Notes: generated by a model not told the origin, from the sequence alone. 64,000 nucleotides of DNA from JBKBIP01 sp046297495 (GCA_046297495.1 JBKBIP010000013.1:1-64000), one strand, 5' to 3'. Shown: positions 8,624 through 16,992, counted from the first letter of the stretch. Made by a program: numbers and translations.

Positions 8624-9205
8624 TCAGCCGAGGTGGTGCAGGACTGTCTGCACGTACTTACCCTGCCAACTGGCGAAGTCCTTCTTCATCAGACGGGTGA
8701 CGACACCGAACTGGTTCGCTTCCATCCAAGTCGCCATCTTCCGCACGGTCCCCATCGTCGCCTTCGTCTTGTCCCAGCCCCAGAACTTCGTGGCCCCAAC
8801 CGTGATGGTCCGCAAGTGTTGGTAGTAAAGGAACCAGTGAATGTCTTGCAGCGACGGGATGTCGGCCAGGTGCGGGTTCTTGGTCGGATGGCTGTGGAAG
8901 GTGCAGGGCTTCGCCATCAACATCCCGGCACTGTGAGAATCCCCACGGAAGTAGCGGATACGAGATTTGGTCAGGTAGCCGCTGTATTCGAAGTCGGGAG
9001 CCGACGGGAGAAGGCGATAGATTGCTTCCTCGGAGAGGCCCGGCTTGATGCGGATTTCTTTCCAGTCCGGAACTTCGGGCAATTGATCGTCGAGGTTCTG
9101 GTTGAATGCGTAGAGCCGCTCGTACCGTTTTGGATCGATCGGGCATTTCGGCAGATGACCACGCTCATCGGAAACCACGATGTCAACCTCCCACCCTGGC
9201 ATCAT
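8624..9205 (-). CDS. JAMM/JAB-domain metalloprotease-like protein
   Basis: A 193-aa protein with a JAMM zinc motif: FHSHPTKNPHLADIPSLQD contains His-X-His-Pro (about residues 104-107) and Ser-X-X-Asp (about 118-121), with candidate catalytic Glu upstream around residue 59-60. JAMM proteins cleave isopeptide or peptide bonds, often next to ubiquitin-like proteins or ThiF enzymes; none is visible in this window. PRTRC-type mobile cassettes also carry a JAMM protein, but the ParB and ThiF partners are not seen here. ATG at 9205 (a GTG just before it is an alternative) has no clear SD, suggesting coupling to the upstream HTH gene. The reading frame continues past its TGA. Confidence 0.78.
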   Translation of the reverse strand: MMPGWEVDIVVSDERGHLPKCPIDPKRYERLYAFNQNLDDQLPEVPDWKEIRIKPGLSEEAIYRLLPSAPDFEYSGYLTKSRIRYFRGDSHSAGMLMAKPCTFHSHPTKNPHLADIPSLQDIHWFLYYQHLRTITVGATKFWGWDKTKATMGTVRKMATWMEANQFGVVTRLMKKDFASWQGKYVQTVLHHLG

Positions 9206-9258
9206 CACCAGGGGACAGGGAGATTGTACTTTTCGGCTCGGCAGCAGTGGGTCAGTGT

Positions 9259-9525
9259 TCAGGACGACGAATCGGTGTGGGATGTTGGCCCGACCAGATC
9301 AATGCAAGAGATGTCGGCGTCCTTTCGCTCCAGCCACCGATGGGTGCGAAGTCCGCACCGGTGGGCGAAGCTGCTCACGGAATCCGCCGACCGGCCCATC
9401 TCCTCGGCGAGGTCATTGGGGCCTTCGTCAAGATAGCGTTCCCTCAGCATCTGAATCTCTGGCCCGGTCCAGCGTCGTCGTTTGCGGCGACTCGACGGGA
9501 TAGAAAGCCTGGGTCTGGATGGCAC
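9259..9525 (-). CDS. Small basic HTH (SANT/Myb-like) protein overlapping the RecB-like gene
   Basis: In a frame different from the nuclease gene whose 3' end it overlaps, an 88-aa protein starting at GTG 9525 (in-frame start further upstream at 9573 also possible) carries RRKRRRWTGPEIQMLRERY followed by DLAEEMGRSADSVSSFAHR and GL. The spacing W-T-x-x-E-I-x-x-L ... L-A-x-x-x-G-R-S-x-x-S-V is that of a SANT/Myb-like or phage-type helix-turn-helix. The overlap with the upstream gene is about 98 bases. The motif is too regular to be chance, but the exact start is uncertain. It likely binds DNA and may regulate the operon. Confidence 0.62.
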   Translation of the reverse strand: MPSRPRLSIPSSRRKRRRWTGPEIQMLRERYLDEGPNDLAEEMGRSADSVSSFAHRCGLRTHRWLERKDADISCIDLVGPTSHTDSSS

Positions 9526-10210
9526 GTTCGATGTTCTCCACGATGTCGCCGAGCCGACCGAGGTCGGCCTCATTGCGAACCGTGGTTAGCCGCTGCACCT
9601 TGGGGGTTTTCGTTTTCACCAACACCGTGTACACCACGGTTGCGTGAACCCCGGTGGTTTCCAAGACGGCGTTCACGTAGCACGTCGGCTGCAACGAAGT
9701 CTCGATCTCGGATTCCGAGTAGGCCCGACCGCTGGTCTTGTACTCGCCGATGGTCAATGTCTCGGCATCCTCCGTGATCAGATCGGCCACCGCCAGGAGC
9801 GGCGTTTCCAAATACTCGCCACGGCTATTGTGAATCGGAGCAAGAATGGTTTCTTCGATGGCTACAATGTTCGCGGGCAGCGGCTCCTGGAAGTACAACT
9901 CGACCAGCGAGATTCCCTGGGCCATTAGGTCTGGCCTGTTCTCACTGTGCTTGTAAGTGACTTGGGTTTCGTTTTCTCGTTTGACCCAGGAGTCCAAGAA
10001 AACCTGATGTAACCTGGCGATGTCGGTAGGATCATCTTGCTGCACGGATCGATGGTACTCGGCAAGCACGGCATGAACCGAGATTCCCAACACGAGACTG
10101 CTGCCGACGGTTGGCTGGGGCAGGCGAAGAACCCGCTGGAAATAGTAGCGAAGGGGGCAGGAAAGATACTGGCTGATTGCCGAGTAGCTCCAGTGGGGTC
10201 GATGGTGCAT
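9428..10210 (-). CDS. RecB/Cas4-type PD-(D/E)XK nuclease
   Basis: A 260-aa nuclease of the RecB-like family. It opens with the classic YSAISQYLSCPLRYYF segment, has His47 in GISVHAVL, Asp143 in LAVADLITED and Glu156-X-Lys158 in TIGEYKTS, then a Q-x-x-x-Y helix (LQPTCYVNAVL). This is the arrangement of AddB/Cas4-type exonucleases acting on DNA ends. The C-terminal iron-sulfur cysteines of Cas4 are not present and no cas1 or CRISPR array is nearby, so it is not an adaptation Cas4. It follows the 74-aa gene after 29 bases and overlaps the HTH gene, so it belongs to the same operon. Likely role in recombination or end processing for the element (inference). Confidence 0.85.
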   Translation of the reverse strand: MHHRPHWSYSAISQYLSCPLRYYFQRVLRLPQPTVGSSLVLGISVHAVLAEYHRSVQQDDPTDIARLHQVFLDSWVKRENETQVTYKHSENRPDLMAQGISLVELYFQEPLPANIVAIEETILAPIHNSRGEYLETPLLAVADLITEDAETLTIGEYKTSGRAYSESEIETSLQPTCYVNAVLETTGVHATVVYTVLVKTKTPKVQRLTTVRNEADLGRLGDIVENIERAIQTQAFYPVESPQTTTLDRARDSDAEGTLS

Positions 10211-10239
10211 GGTCTTCTCCCCTGTCGGCCATGACCACC

Positions 10240-10464
10240 TTACCCCCGGAGCCGTCGGCGAGCGATGAGCCGGGCCAGCTTACAGGCGTAGACAGCGATT
10301 TGCCGGTTCCAGTAACGATCGGTGACTTTTACCTGGCTGATGTCGGGTGGGAATCCACCCATCTCCATCCATTCGAGCAAGTCTTGAGCCTGCTCCCGGA
10401 CGACACGCCAGTGGCCGGATTCCAGGGCATCAACCAACAACAACCAGGCGGCTTGTGGGTCCAT
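10240..10464 (-). CDS. Small conserved-looking acidic protein, 74 aa
   Basis: A 74-aa protein starting MDPQAAWLLLVDALESGHWR, with predicted helices and a WMEMGGFPPDIS turn. The start at ATG 10464 is set by GGAGG seven bases upstream. Proteins of this layout (a helix, a Leu-Leu-x-Trp segment and GGFPP) are, from memory, common small proteins in planctomycete genomes, but I know no function. It lies 20 bases after the preceding gene and 29 bases before the RecB-like nuclease, and is clearly part of that operon. Confidence 0.7.
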   Translation of the reverse strand: MDPQAAWLLLVDALESGHWRVVREQAQDLLEWMEMGGFPPDISQVKVTDRYWNRQIAVYACKLARLIARRRLRG

Positions 10465-10483
10465 GGTGAATCCTCCGCAAGGG

Positions 10484-11059
10484 TCAGCGTGCTTGCCGAC
10501 CGTTGCCGTTGCCGTTGCTGGTGCCATTGGTGTCCTTGGTGAAATGATCCAGGACGAGCCCCGCCTCCTTCTTGGTCAAGTCGTAAACGCCACAGCGGCG
10601 GCCGATGATCTCGGCGACTCGATTTTCGAGTTGGGGCGTGGAGAGCTTGAACCGTTTGCCCATCGTCAGCAGGAACTGTACCTGCTTGTTGGTCGCGGCA
10701 TCGCCGTTGCCGTTCTGTCCGCCATTGGTTCTGTTGCCGTTGTTGGTGGGCGTGGATCGAGGAGCCGAACCATTGCTCGGCCTGTCGGCATGACCGTTGC
10801 CATTGCCATTCGGTTGGGCCTTGGGAGCCGAAGCCGGACGTTCTTCGTCCCGACGGCCGATGGCATCTTCCCCCTGATCGCGGTCGATCTCTTGAGTCAG
10901 GGCTTCCTGGGCTAGGCTGAACAGTTCCTTGATCTTCTCGGTGATGGCTTCCGGTTCATCGATGGAGACTGGGATTTCTCCATCCAGATTCACGGAGTAG
11001 CCGGTGGAGTTATAATCCCGAGAGATCTTCCGGCTCAGACCGACATTGGCTCGAAGCAT
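10484..11059 (-). CDS. Low-complexity-linker protein with C-terminal helical domain, candidate DNA-binding
   Basis: A 191-aa protein in three parts: an N-terminal beta-like domain (residues 1-45, NSTGYSVNLDGEIPVSI), a Gly/Asn/Pro-rich linker (about 75-125, repeated NGNGNG) and a helical C-terminus with KQVQFLLTMGKRFKLS and GVYDLTKKEAGLVLDHF. This Lys-Gln...Leu-Thr-x-x-Glu-Ala arrangement is seen at the C-termini of phage and plasmid recombination or single-strand-binding proteins. The start at 11059 is favoured by GAGG six bases upstream (ATG 11062 adjoins it). A terminator-like hairpin lies directly upstream. The Gly/Asn linker is encoded by GGC/AAT-type repeats and may be length-variable. 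Confidence 0.65.
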   Translation of the reverse strand: MLRANVGLSRKISRDYNSTGYSVNLDGEIPVSIDEPEAITEKIKELFSLAQEALTQEIDRDQGEDAIGRRDEERPASAPKAQPNGNGNGHADRPSNGSAPRSTPTNNGNRTNGGQNGNGDAATNKQVQFLLTMGKRFKLSTPQLENRVAEIIGRRCGVYDLTKKEAGLVLDHFTKDTNGTSNGNGNGRQAR

Positions 11060-11070
11060 CATCCACCTCA

Positions 11071-11111
11071 TGCAAAAAAAGAGGGTAACCATCAACCTGA
11101 GGTGGTTACCC
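11071..11111 (-). terminator. Intrinsic terminator or attenuator before the Gly/Asn-linker gene
   Basis: On the minus strand a perfect 9-bp stem (GGGTAACCA at 11103-11111 pairing with TGGTTACCC at 11083-11091), an 11-base loop and a TCTTTTTTTG tract form a textbook intrinsic terminator. It ends the HNH-AP2 transcript, but the T tract finishes only about 15 bases before the SD and start of the next gene, so downstream expression needs readthrough or a promoter inside the hairpin region. It may therefore act as a transcription attenuator. Confidence 0.8.
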
Positions 11112-11179
11112 GCATGAAGGGATGCCGACGGTATCGATTGGGATCGGGGTAGCGGTAGTGGGCGTAGGAGGAACAAGAC

Positions 11180-11767
11180 TCAAGACTGATTCGGCAACCT
11201 GCCCGGACGTGTGAGCCTTTGAACGTTTCCCTCCACGGTCATTTTTTGCTCGGCTGTTAAGAGGGCATCTGCTTCCAAATTCGGTGTGGGAACTTCTGGA
11301 TGCAATTTGGCGTAACCCAGGTTTACGGCGTAGGCTGCTTCTTCGGACGTGGCGTACCGGCCAAGGTAATTTTGCTTATTATCCCTCCCCACTATCGCAC
11401 AAAATCGCCCGTCATTCTGTTGGGAGACCCCTTTGAATCCCGAGGTGTTGTCACGGTGTTTGGGGGCGTTTGCTTGCTTTACGCGATCATTGACAAAGAC
11501 CAGGTTTTCGATCCGATTGTCGAGCTTATTCTGGTTTAGGTGATCCAGCTGCAATTCATCGGGCACAGAATCCGGGCTCTTAAAGTGTTCCCAAACGAAA
11601 TAATGAAGCGGCTTTGTCGCTCCATTAATTGACGCGGCGGCGTATTCACCCACCATGAACCAAGAGTGCCGCTCGGCCAAGGGCAAGACGGCGTCGTCGA
11701 TTTCAGAAACGGCCACGACCTTCTTGGTCTTATCCTCAGCGTAACCGTAGATCTTAAGCTGGGCCAT
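11180..11767 (-). CDS. HNH endonuclease with AP2 DNA-binding domain (homing type)
   Basis: A 195-aa protein joining an HNH nuclease core (LHYFVWEHFKSP, LDHLNQNKLDNRIENL) to an AP2 domain (SGFKGVSQQNDGRFCAIV, then LGRYATSEEAAYAVNLGYAK). This is the layout of phage free-standing homing endonucleases that cut at specific sites and spread with neighbouring DNA. It is inserted between the SNF2 helicase and the linker-protein genes and is followed by its own strong terminator, consistent with being a later mobile insertion. An intact catalytic set is visible, so it may be active. Confidence 0.88.
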   Translation of the reverse strand: MAQLKIYGYAEDKTKKVVAVSEIDDAVLPLAERHSWFMVGEYAAASINGATKPLHYFVWEHFKSPDSVPDELQLDHLNQNKLDNRIENLVFVNDRVKQANAPKHRDNTSGFKGVSQQNDGRFCAIVGRDNKQNYLGRYATSEEAAYAVNLGYAKLHPEVPTPNLEADALLTAEQKMTVEGNVQRLTRPGRLPNQS

Positions 11768-11855
11768 GAAAGCACCTCGTCCGAAATTTGCCTCCGGATA
11801 AGGTATTCCATCTCGTTCACCTCTTCAAGTGCGGAGTGTAGGCACCCTCGCCCTG

Positions 11856-14675
11856 CTATTTGGCCCATTCAAGGTGATCGAACAGCGTTGCTTGCTTAAA
11901 GGCAATCGAAACCGTCAAAGCACGTTGATCGACGAGCCCAGCATCTGAATGAACCGGGGCAACCTCACTGCAACCCCCGGAACTGGACAACTTGTTCCAG
12001 AGCCGCCGGGCATCCCCTTCATCCAGGTGATCGACGAGGCTGCGAGCCAGGGCGATCTCGACGTTGGCATCCTCGCCGGCCATGCTGACAAGTCCCTCGC
12101 TGGAGAATTTGCCTTCCAGGGCTTGAGCGGCGGTCAGCTTCCTCCCCATCAAGGCCAGTGCCCGGTCTTGCATCGTCCCTTCGTAGTAGAAGTAGATCAC
12201 GCGGCACGGCTTGTTCTGACCGATTCGCCACGATCGGCGTGACGCCTGCCGGAGTGTGAACAGGTTGTAGCCAGTTTCGTAGAAGCAAAGGGTCGGGAAG
12301 TTGTGTCTGCCGCCCTTGTCGAAGAGATCGAGACCCGTCTCCACCAGCCGTGGGTGGCTGATAACCACGTCAAGTTCCCAGGCATGCTTGGCGATCCATT
12401 CCTCGCGACGGGCCAAGGGGACGCTGGAACGCAGAACGCCCACCCTGAACTTCGCTTCTTGAAGGATTCGTTCCAGCCGTCCCTGAACGTCGTGCTTGTC
12501 GGTGTACTGGACGTAAACCCAGACCTTGCGGCCCTTGGCTTTCTCGGAACGGATCAGGTCGATCAGTTCGCGTTCCTTGGGACGAACAATGTCTTCTCCA
12601 AGGTTTGGCGGCACGGCAACCGTGACGAATTGATCGGCCTTCCAGTAGCCGATGGGCTCCCAGCCGAACGGATAGTCGGGATAAGCGAGGAGCGTCTGCA
12701 AGAACGTGCCCAGCAATCGTCGGTCCCGACGCTTCATCATCTCCTTGATGGCTTCCCGGAGTGGCTCCTCCACGTCTTGGCGGTAGATCGTTGCCAGTTC
12801 CCTGTCCATGCGGACGGGGATGCATTCCTCACTCAATGGTGGTAGATTGTGAGTGACTTCATTGAGACCCAAGAACACGGTTTTATCGATCAGGTGTTTG
12901 CCAAAGAGTGGCGGCATGATCCCGGGACGGACCGTCTTGATCGTTGCCTTGGACCCACGAGACATGCGGTTGTCGTCACTGCGGCCGCCAGATTTCTCGG
13001 TGATCCGGGTTTCAATGCGTCCGTACTTTTCGTTGAACGCCATTGCGTCGGACCAGCCCAATCCCTCCTGAACCAGCGAGCCAGGCGAGAGCCGGAACAA
13101 CAAGGGACGAAGATGCTCGGCATAGCCGCCGATGAGAGTGCCCGTAAGGGCGATGACCTTTCGGCAGGAAGCCACAAGGGCTCCGGCTGCGTGGCCCTGA
13201 GCGGTATCCGCTCCCTTCTCCTCGTGGATCTCATCGAGAATGAGATACTTGAAGTAGTTCCGGAGCCGACGTTTGATAAGCAATGCGGGTTCATACCGGC
13301 GAAGCTCGTTCGTCATTTGCCAGAGCGGGTTCCCACAACCCTTGACGAGCCGATCCGCCTGTCCATCTTCGGAATCTTGGTCGGCATCATGGCCGGACAA
13401 CACCCAATCGCATTTGAGACGCCTCCTCCACAGGCCGGTGCCGGACTGCCCATCCTTGCCTGGCGTACCGACAAAGAGCGGCTCCCGTTTGTCATCAACC
13501 AGGCGAAGACCGCAGTGAGGGCATCTCAGGAAACCATCGACGAGATGAGTGCGTTGTTGAAAGGACGGCTTCCATTTGGCCCCCAGCTTGGCCCGGTCAC
13601 GAGCGATGATGTACCACTCGATGCCAGTGGGCTTTTTGGTCCTCTTCAGCGGCAACAGGGTCTTCCAGGATTCGATCTGAATGACCTCGGTACCAGGGAT
13701 CGTCTCACGGATTTCACGTTCCCATTTGTTGACCAGTTGACCGGGACAGAACACCAAGGCTCGATAAGGCCGACCGCCGGCGTGACCGTGAATGGCGGAC
13801 ATGCCCATGATGGTCTTGCCCGTCCCCATCTCACCGACCAGAAGGATGCTCTTCTGCCGACGAAGGGCCTGACGAGTCGCTGCTATGACGTGTTGCTGGG
13901 CCTCGAATGGCGTCCGCATCAAATCCAGGATTGGCAACGGATGCTGACCTGGGACATGGAGCGGTTGCAACGATCGTTCGGCTTGCTGGCCAAGCAGCGG
14001 CCCATACGCCAGCAGGTATTCTTCCAGGGTTGTGATGTCCTTGGACTGGCGAGTTCGATTGCTGCCGACATTTCCTTCACCGTTACCGTTGATGACGAGA
14101 TGCCCTTTGCGTGTGCCGTTGCCCACGAGATCGTCGAGGATGTCGTTGTCGGCCAGCATCAACCCAGCCTGACATCCACCTTTCGTCAGCGTGGCGATGA
14201 TTCCCTTCCTGGTCATCTCCTGGCACAGCCACGGAACCCACTCGCGGATAAGCGGTGTCGTGAAACGATGGCCTTGAAGTTGTTGCCAGACGGTGTCGTC
14301 ACTGACGACCGGGAGGAAGCCTTCTCGTTTGGCCAAAAGCAGCACGTGCCAGAGTTCGTAATCCAGTTTGGTCCGATAGACTCGGTACCCATCCGTGCAT
14401 TTGGCCAGCAGGGTTTCATTCACGCTCCCCAGATGAACGGTGTACTCGATCCGTTTCTGGTCCTTCCCGGAAGATCGCAGGCCAGCGGTCAGAGCCTTGA
14501 CGCTGGTTTCTGAGCCTGCCACGGACAGCAGCAGAATCTCTTTCTCGTGAAGAGCGATGGCGTCGCAGCGGAGCTTGAACCGAGAAGAACACGATCGGCG
14601 TCCTCGGCCAGAGTTGTAAACCTCGAAGTCGAAAGAACCAACGGCTGGCTGCGTCGATTCCGGTACTTGACTCAT
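11856..14675 (-). CDS. SNF2-family DEAD-like helicase, large
   Basis: A 939-aa ATP-dependent DNA translocase. Walker A GEMGTGKT lies at about residues 281-288; further motifs are ALVFCPGQLVNKWEREI (Ia), a zinc-knuckle region (CPHCGLRL with a later CGNPLW), the Walker B variant LILDEIHEEKG (DEIH), ALTGTLIGGY (III), VVISHPRLVETGLDLF (V) and QASRRSWRIGQ (VI, the SNF2 hallmark). The first 250 residues are a separate domain of unknown role with a Gly/Asn linker. Start at ATG 14675, preceded by GAGG at six bases. It sits between a DNA methyltransferase and a homing endonuclease. SNF2 plus methyltransferase gene pairs occur in defence systems such as DISARM, but the other DISARM parts are not seen here. 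Confidence 0.9.
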   Translation of the reverse strand: MSQVPESTQPAVGSFDFEVYNSGRGRRSCSSRFKLRCDAIALHEKEILLLSVAGSETSVKALTAGLRSSGKDQKRIEYTVHLGSVNETLLAKCTDGYRVYRTKLDYELWHVLLLAKREGFLPVVSDDTVWQQLQGHRFTTPLIREWVPWLCQEMTRKGIIATLTKGGCQAGLMLADNDILDDLVGNGTRKGHLVINGNGEGNVGSNRTRQSKDITTLEEYLLAYGPLLGQQAERSLQPLHVPGQHPLPILDLMRTPFEAQQHVIAATRQALRRQKSILLVGEMGTGKTIMGMSAIHGHAGGRPYRALVFCPGQLVNKWEREIRETIPGTEVIQIESWKTLLPLKRTKKPTGIEWYIIARDRAKLGAKWKPSFQQRTHLVDGFLRCPHCGLRLVDDKREPLFVGTPGKDGQSGTGLWRRRLKCDWVLSGHDADQDSEDGQADRLVKGCGNPLWQMTNELRRYEPALLIKRRLRNYFKYLILDEIHEEKGADTAQGHAAGALVASCRKVIALTGTLIGGYAEHLRPLLFRLSPGSLVQEGLGWSDAMAFNEKYGRIETRITEKSGGRSDDNRMSRGSKATIKTVRPGIMPPLFGKHLIDKTVFLGLNEVTHNLPPLSEECIPVRMDRELATIYRQDVEEPLREAIKEMMKRRDRRLLGTFLQTLLAYPDYPFGWEPIGYWKADQFVTVAVPPNLGEDIVRPKERELIDLIRSEKAKGRKVWVYVQYTDKHDVQGRLERILQEAKFRVGVLRSSVPLARREEWIAKHAWELDVVISHPRLVETGLDLFDKGGRHNFPTLCFYETGYNLFTLRQASRRSWRIGQNKPCRVIYFYYEGTMQDRALALMGRKLTAAQALEGKFSSEGLVSMAGEDANVEIALARSLVDHLDEGDARRLWNKLSSSGGCSEVAPVHSDAGLVDQRALTVSIAFKQATLFDHLEWAK

Positions 14676-14749
14676 GGTTGACCTCGCCAGGGGAATGAAG
14701 CTCGCCAAGGGTCAGGGCAGTGTTCGCCCCACCTTGAAATGGCGGGCTT

Positions 14750-15778
14750 TCACTCGTCCTTGGCTTCGGTCTCGGAGAAGGTCCGGATACGTCCCTTGCC
14801 ATCGACCGTCCGGATCACCAGTTCGATGCGTTCAGAGATCGTTGTCCTGGTCGTCGTGCTGCCATCCTCATTCTCCGTGTCGGTCACATCGCTTACGAAC
14901 GAGTGCTTTCGCGACGTGCCCCGGACCACGTGGGGGAGCTTCCCTTGCGGATGGACAATGCCATCGAGGTGCCCACTCGCGAGAAGGAGGGCCACATGAC
15001 CGATACCCAGCGGGAGCGGCGGAGACGGCACAGGAGCTACCGGGGGTGAATTCAAGTACGAACGCAGGGGTGAGCCGATCAGCATTCGCTCAAGTTCAGG
15101 CTCGGTGGGCTGGATTTTCTGAAACCAGCGGGGACCGTTGCTGGGCGGGATGTGGTAACGAAACCCTTTCGGAGCCTGCACGGAGTCCCAGGCTTTCCAG
15201 TCCTTGGTTCGATCAATCTCCGGCCTGGTACGCTTGTGTCCGAACACCAGAACTTCGTTGAAAGGCCGGTGCGGTTCTGGGAACGGCACGACCGTCACGT
15301 TTTCGTAGTACCGTCCGAAGTGCAGGCGGGCATCGGAGTATTCTTCAACGACATCCTCCGGACAGACCAGGGCCATCACGCCTCCGGGCCGAAGCCACTC
15401 TGTCGCTTTCCAAAGAAATTGCTCCTCGACGCGGCGACCACCATAGCTGTAGTCGAAGGGTGGATTCAGCCAGATGAACGAGAAGTTGCCGCAACTCACC
15501 CGGCAGCCGAAGATGTCGGCAGGGGCCAGAACATGGGCGTCGGGCAAAGCTGTGTGGACCACTTCCGCCCGGCTGTCGTCCAGTTCGATGGCATGGATCA
15601 TGGATTGCGGGCAGTCGAGCATTTCGCCTAGTTGTCGAATGGCCGTTCCTTCGCCAGCACACGGATCGAGGATGGCGAACTTCTCCCCTACCGGTGCCTG
15701 CAAGAAGGAAGCAGCAAGATCCACAGCCTTCTCATGTGCCGGATAGAACCCGCCTTTGAGTTGAGCCGCCAACCTCAT
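14750..15778 (-). CDS. SAM-dependent DNA methyltransferase (DUF6094-like)
   Basis: A 342-aa Rossmann-fold methyltransferase with AILDPCAGEGTAI (motif I, SAM binding, about residues 35-47), a downstream acidic ELDD (motif II) and the catalytic SFIWLNPPFDYSYGG (motif IV NPPF) typical of adenine-N6 DNA methyltransferases. The N-terminus (AAQLKGGFYPAHEKAVDLAA) has the GFYP segment of plasmid- and phage-borne methyltransferase proteins annotated as DUF6094. Start at ATG 15778 with GAGG six bases upstream. It lies 75 bases before the SNF2 gene and may form a functional pair with it. Confidence 0.83.
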   Translation of the reverse strand: MRLAAQLKGGFYPAHEKAVDLAASFLQAPVGEKFAILDPCAGEGTAIRQLGEMLDCPQSMIHAIELDDSRAEVVHTALPDAHVLAPADIFGCRVSCGNFSFIWLNPPFDYSYGGRRVEEQFLWKATEWLRPGGVMALVCPEDVVEEYSDARLHFGRYYENVTVVPFPEPHRPFNEVLVFGHKRTRPEIDRTKDWKAWDSVQAPKGFRYHIPPSNGPRWFQKIQPTEPELERMLIGSPLRSYLNSPPVAPVPSPPLPLGIGHVALLLASGHLDGIVHPQGKLPHVVRGTSRKHSFVSDVTDTENEDGSTTTRTTISERIELVIRTVDGKGRIRTFSETEAKDE

Positions 15779-15874
15779 GATTTGCCTCAATGAACGAAAC
15801 GACGGCCCCGGCAGGGTTTGCCGAGGTACCATCGCTCCGCCTGGTTCTGATTGGGGGAAGGTGAATCGGAAGGA

Positions 15875-16861
15875 TCAGACAGCCATCGTCATGTCGTTTG
15901 CGAGGGTCCAGGCTTTTTGCTTGAGTCGGGCACCGGAGCCGAACCAGATGGAGTCCAGCCGGCGGCTGGCACGGTCCGCATCATTGGTTCCCCGACCAGG
16001 CCGAACGTGATCGACGAACTCCGTCACGGCGTTGAAGGCCACCCAGGACGAATGCTTGATGGACGGCTCGTCGTGGCCAATGCCTTCCTCGAACAGGCGA
16101 TGAAGTTCCTGCCGGACGTTGACGGCACGAGTGTTGTCCTTGCCTTCTTCCGGGTCTGGATAGAGTTCCTTGAAGTAGGCCGACAACTGAGTTTGCGTTG
16201 GGTAATGGGAAGCCAAACGATTGATTCGTTCCTCGGCGTCATCGTAGAACCGCTGAGCAATCCCAAGAACCTGCTGAGCCTCCTTGATCTTGGCTTCGAG
16301 ATCGCCCTTGTGAAGGATGCTGATGCCTTGCCCCTGACTCCGACTTTCAGCGAGAGACAGGGTGTTCTGACAAACGACCCGGATCGGCGTGAAGTAAACC
16401 CGAAGAGCCGCTGACCCGTCGTGGGCATTCGAGAGAAGCAGGAACCTGTCCACGATGTCGGCGGAATTCTTGACCTGAATCTGGCCTGGGAGCTTGGCGA
16501 GCATCCATAGCTTTTCGCCTTTGCCCAAGGCTCCTGCCGTGTGGTAGCGAAGTCCACCATCAGCAACGACGGCGTCCAGGAACCCGAAGGCCTGGAAGTT
16601 CTGCACAGGGACGTATCCATTCCCGACGACGCCGAGAACCTCGCTGGTGTCCGACCGGACGGTGGCTTTCCGCGTTTTGACGTCGGTGCCGTCGTTGGTC
16701 TTGAGTGGTTTGAGTTCAACCCGGTAGTCGAGCCCGGCAGCGGTGATTGCCTCACGTGCGGTGGCGGGTTGATCGAGCTTGGTGCCGAGACGATGCCAGG
16801 GAACCTCCCCGACATACATCATGGCGGTTTTGCCGTTGGTGGTTGCGAGATTGTGTGCCAC
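15875..16861 (-). CDS. DUF932 phage/plasmid-like protein
   Basis: A 328-aa protein of the DUF932 / TIGR03299 type, commonly found on phages, plasmids and integrated elements; its biochemical role is not established. The family N-terminus MAHNL is seen at a GTG start at 16861, eight bases after GAGGAG; the longer frame from 16894 is therefore not used. Conserved parts include VPWHRLGTKLDQPATAREA, VGNGYVPVQNFQAFGFLD and FTPIRVVCQNTLSLA. It heads the block that continues with the methyltransferase and helicase and follows the tRNA-containing stretch. Confidence 0.85.
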   Translation of the reverse strand: MAHNLATTNGKTAMMYVGEVPWHRLGTKLDQPATAREAITAAGLDYRVELKPLKTNDGTDVKTRKATVRSDTSEVLGVVGNGYVPVQNFQAFGFLDAVVADGGLRYHTAGALGKGEKLWMLAKLPGQIQVKNSADIVDRFLLLSNAHDGSAALRVYFTPIRVVCQNTLSLAESRSQGQGISILHKGDLEAKIKEAQQVLGIAQRFYDDAEERINRLASHYPTQTQLSAYFKELYPDPEEGKDNTRAVNVRQELHRLFEEGIGHDEPSIKHSSWVAFNAVTEFVDHVRPGRGTNDADRASRRLDSIWFGSGARLKQKAWTLANDMTMAV

Positions 16862-16992
16862 TGGCCGTTCTCCTCGTGAAGGAAGGATCACCACGAAGAG
16901 TGTTACCCGCAGGAACTACGGACCAGGCTCGATTGAATTCGGGATGTGAGAAGCGGAGAATTGGCCTGAAATGAGACGTCGCCGTCCCTTCC

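Noticed and set aside
8624..9205. JAMM protein as part of a PRTRC cassette
   Set aside because: No ParB, ThiF or small ubiquitin-like PRTRC gene is present in the window; kept only as a possibility.
9428..10210. RecB-like nuclease as evidence of a CRISPR adaptation locus
   Set aside because: No repeat-spacer array, no Cas1/Cas2 and no Fe-S cysteines; a general RecB-like nuclease explains it.
12849..14513. Long plus-strand frame opposite the SNF2 helicase
   Set aside because: Mirror frame of a high-GC gene; the minus-strand translation has all helicase motifs and the plus-strand read has none.
14750..15261. Overlapping plus-strand frames across the methyltransferase gene
   Set aside because: Shadow frames; the minus-strand NPPF methyltransferase accounts for the region.
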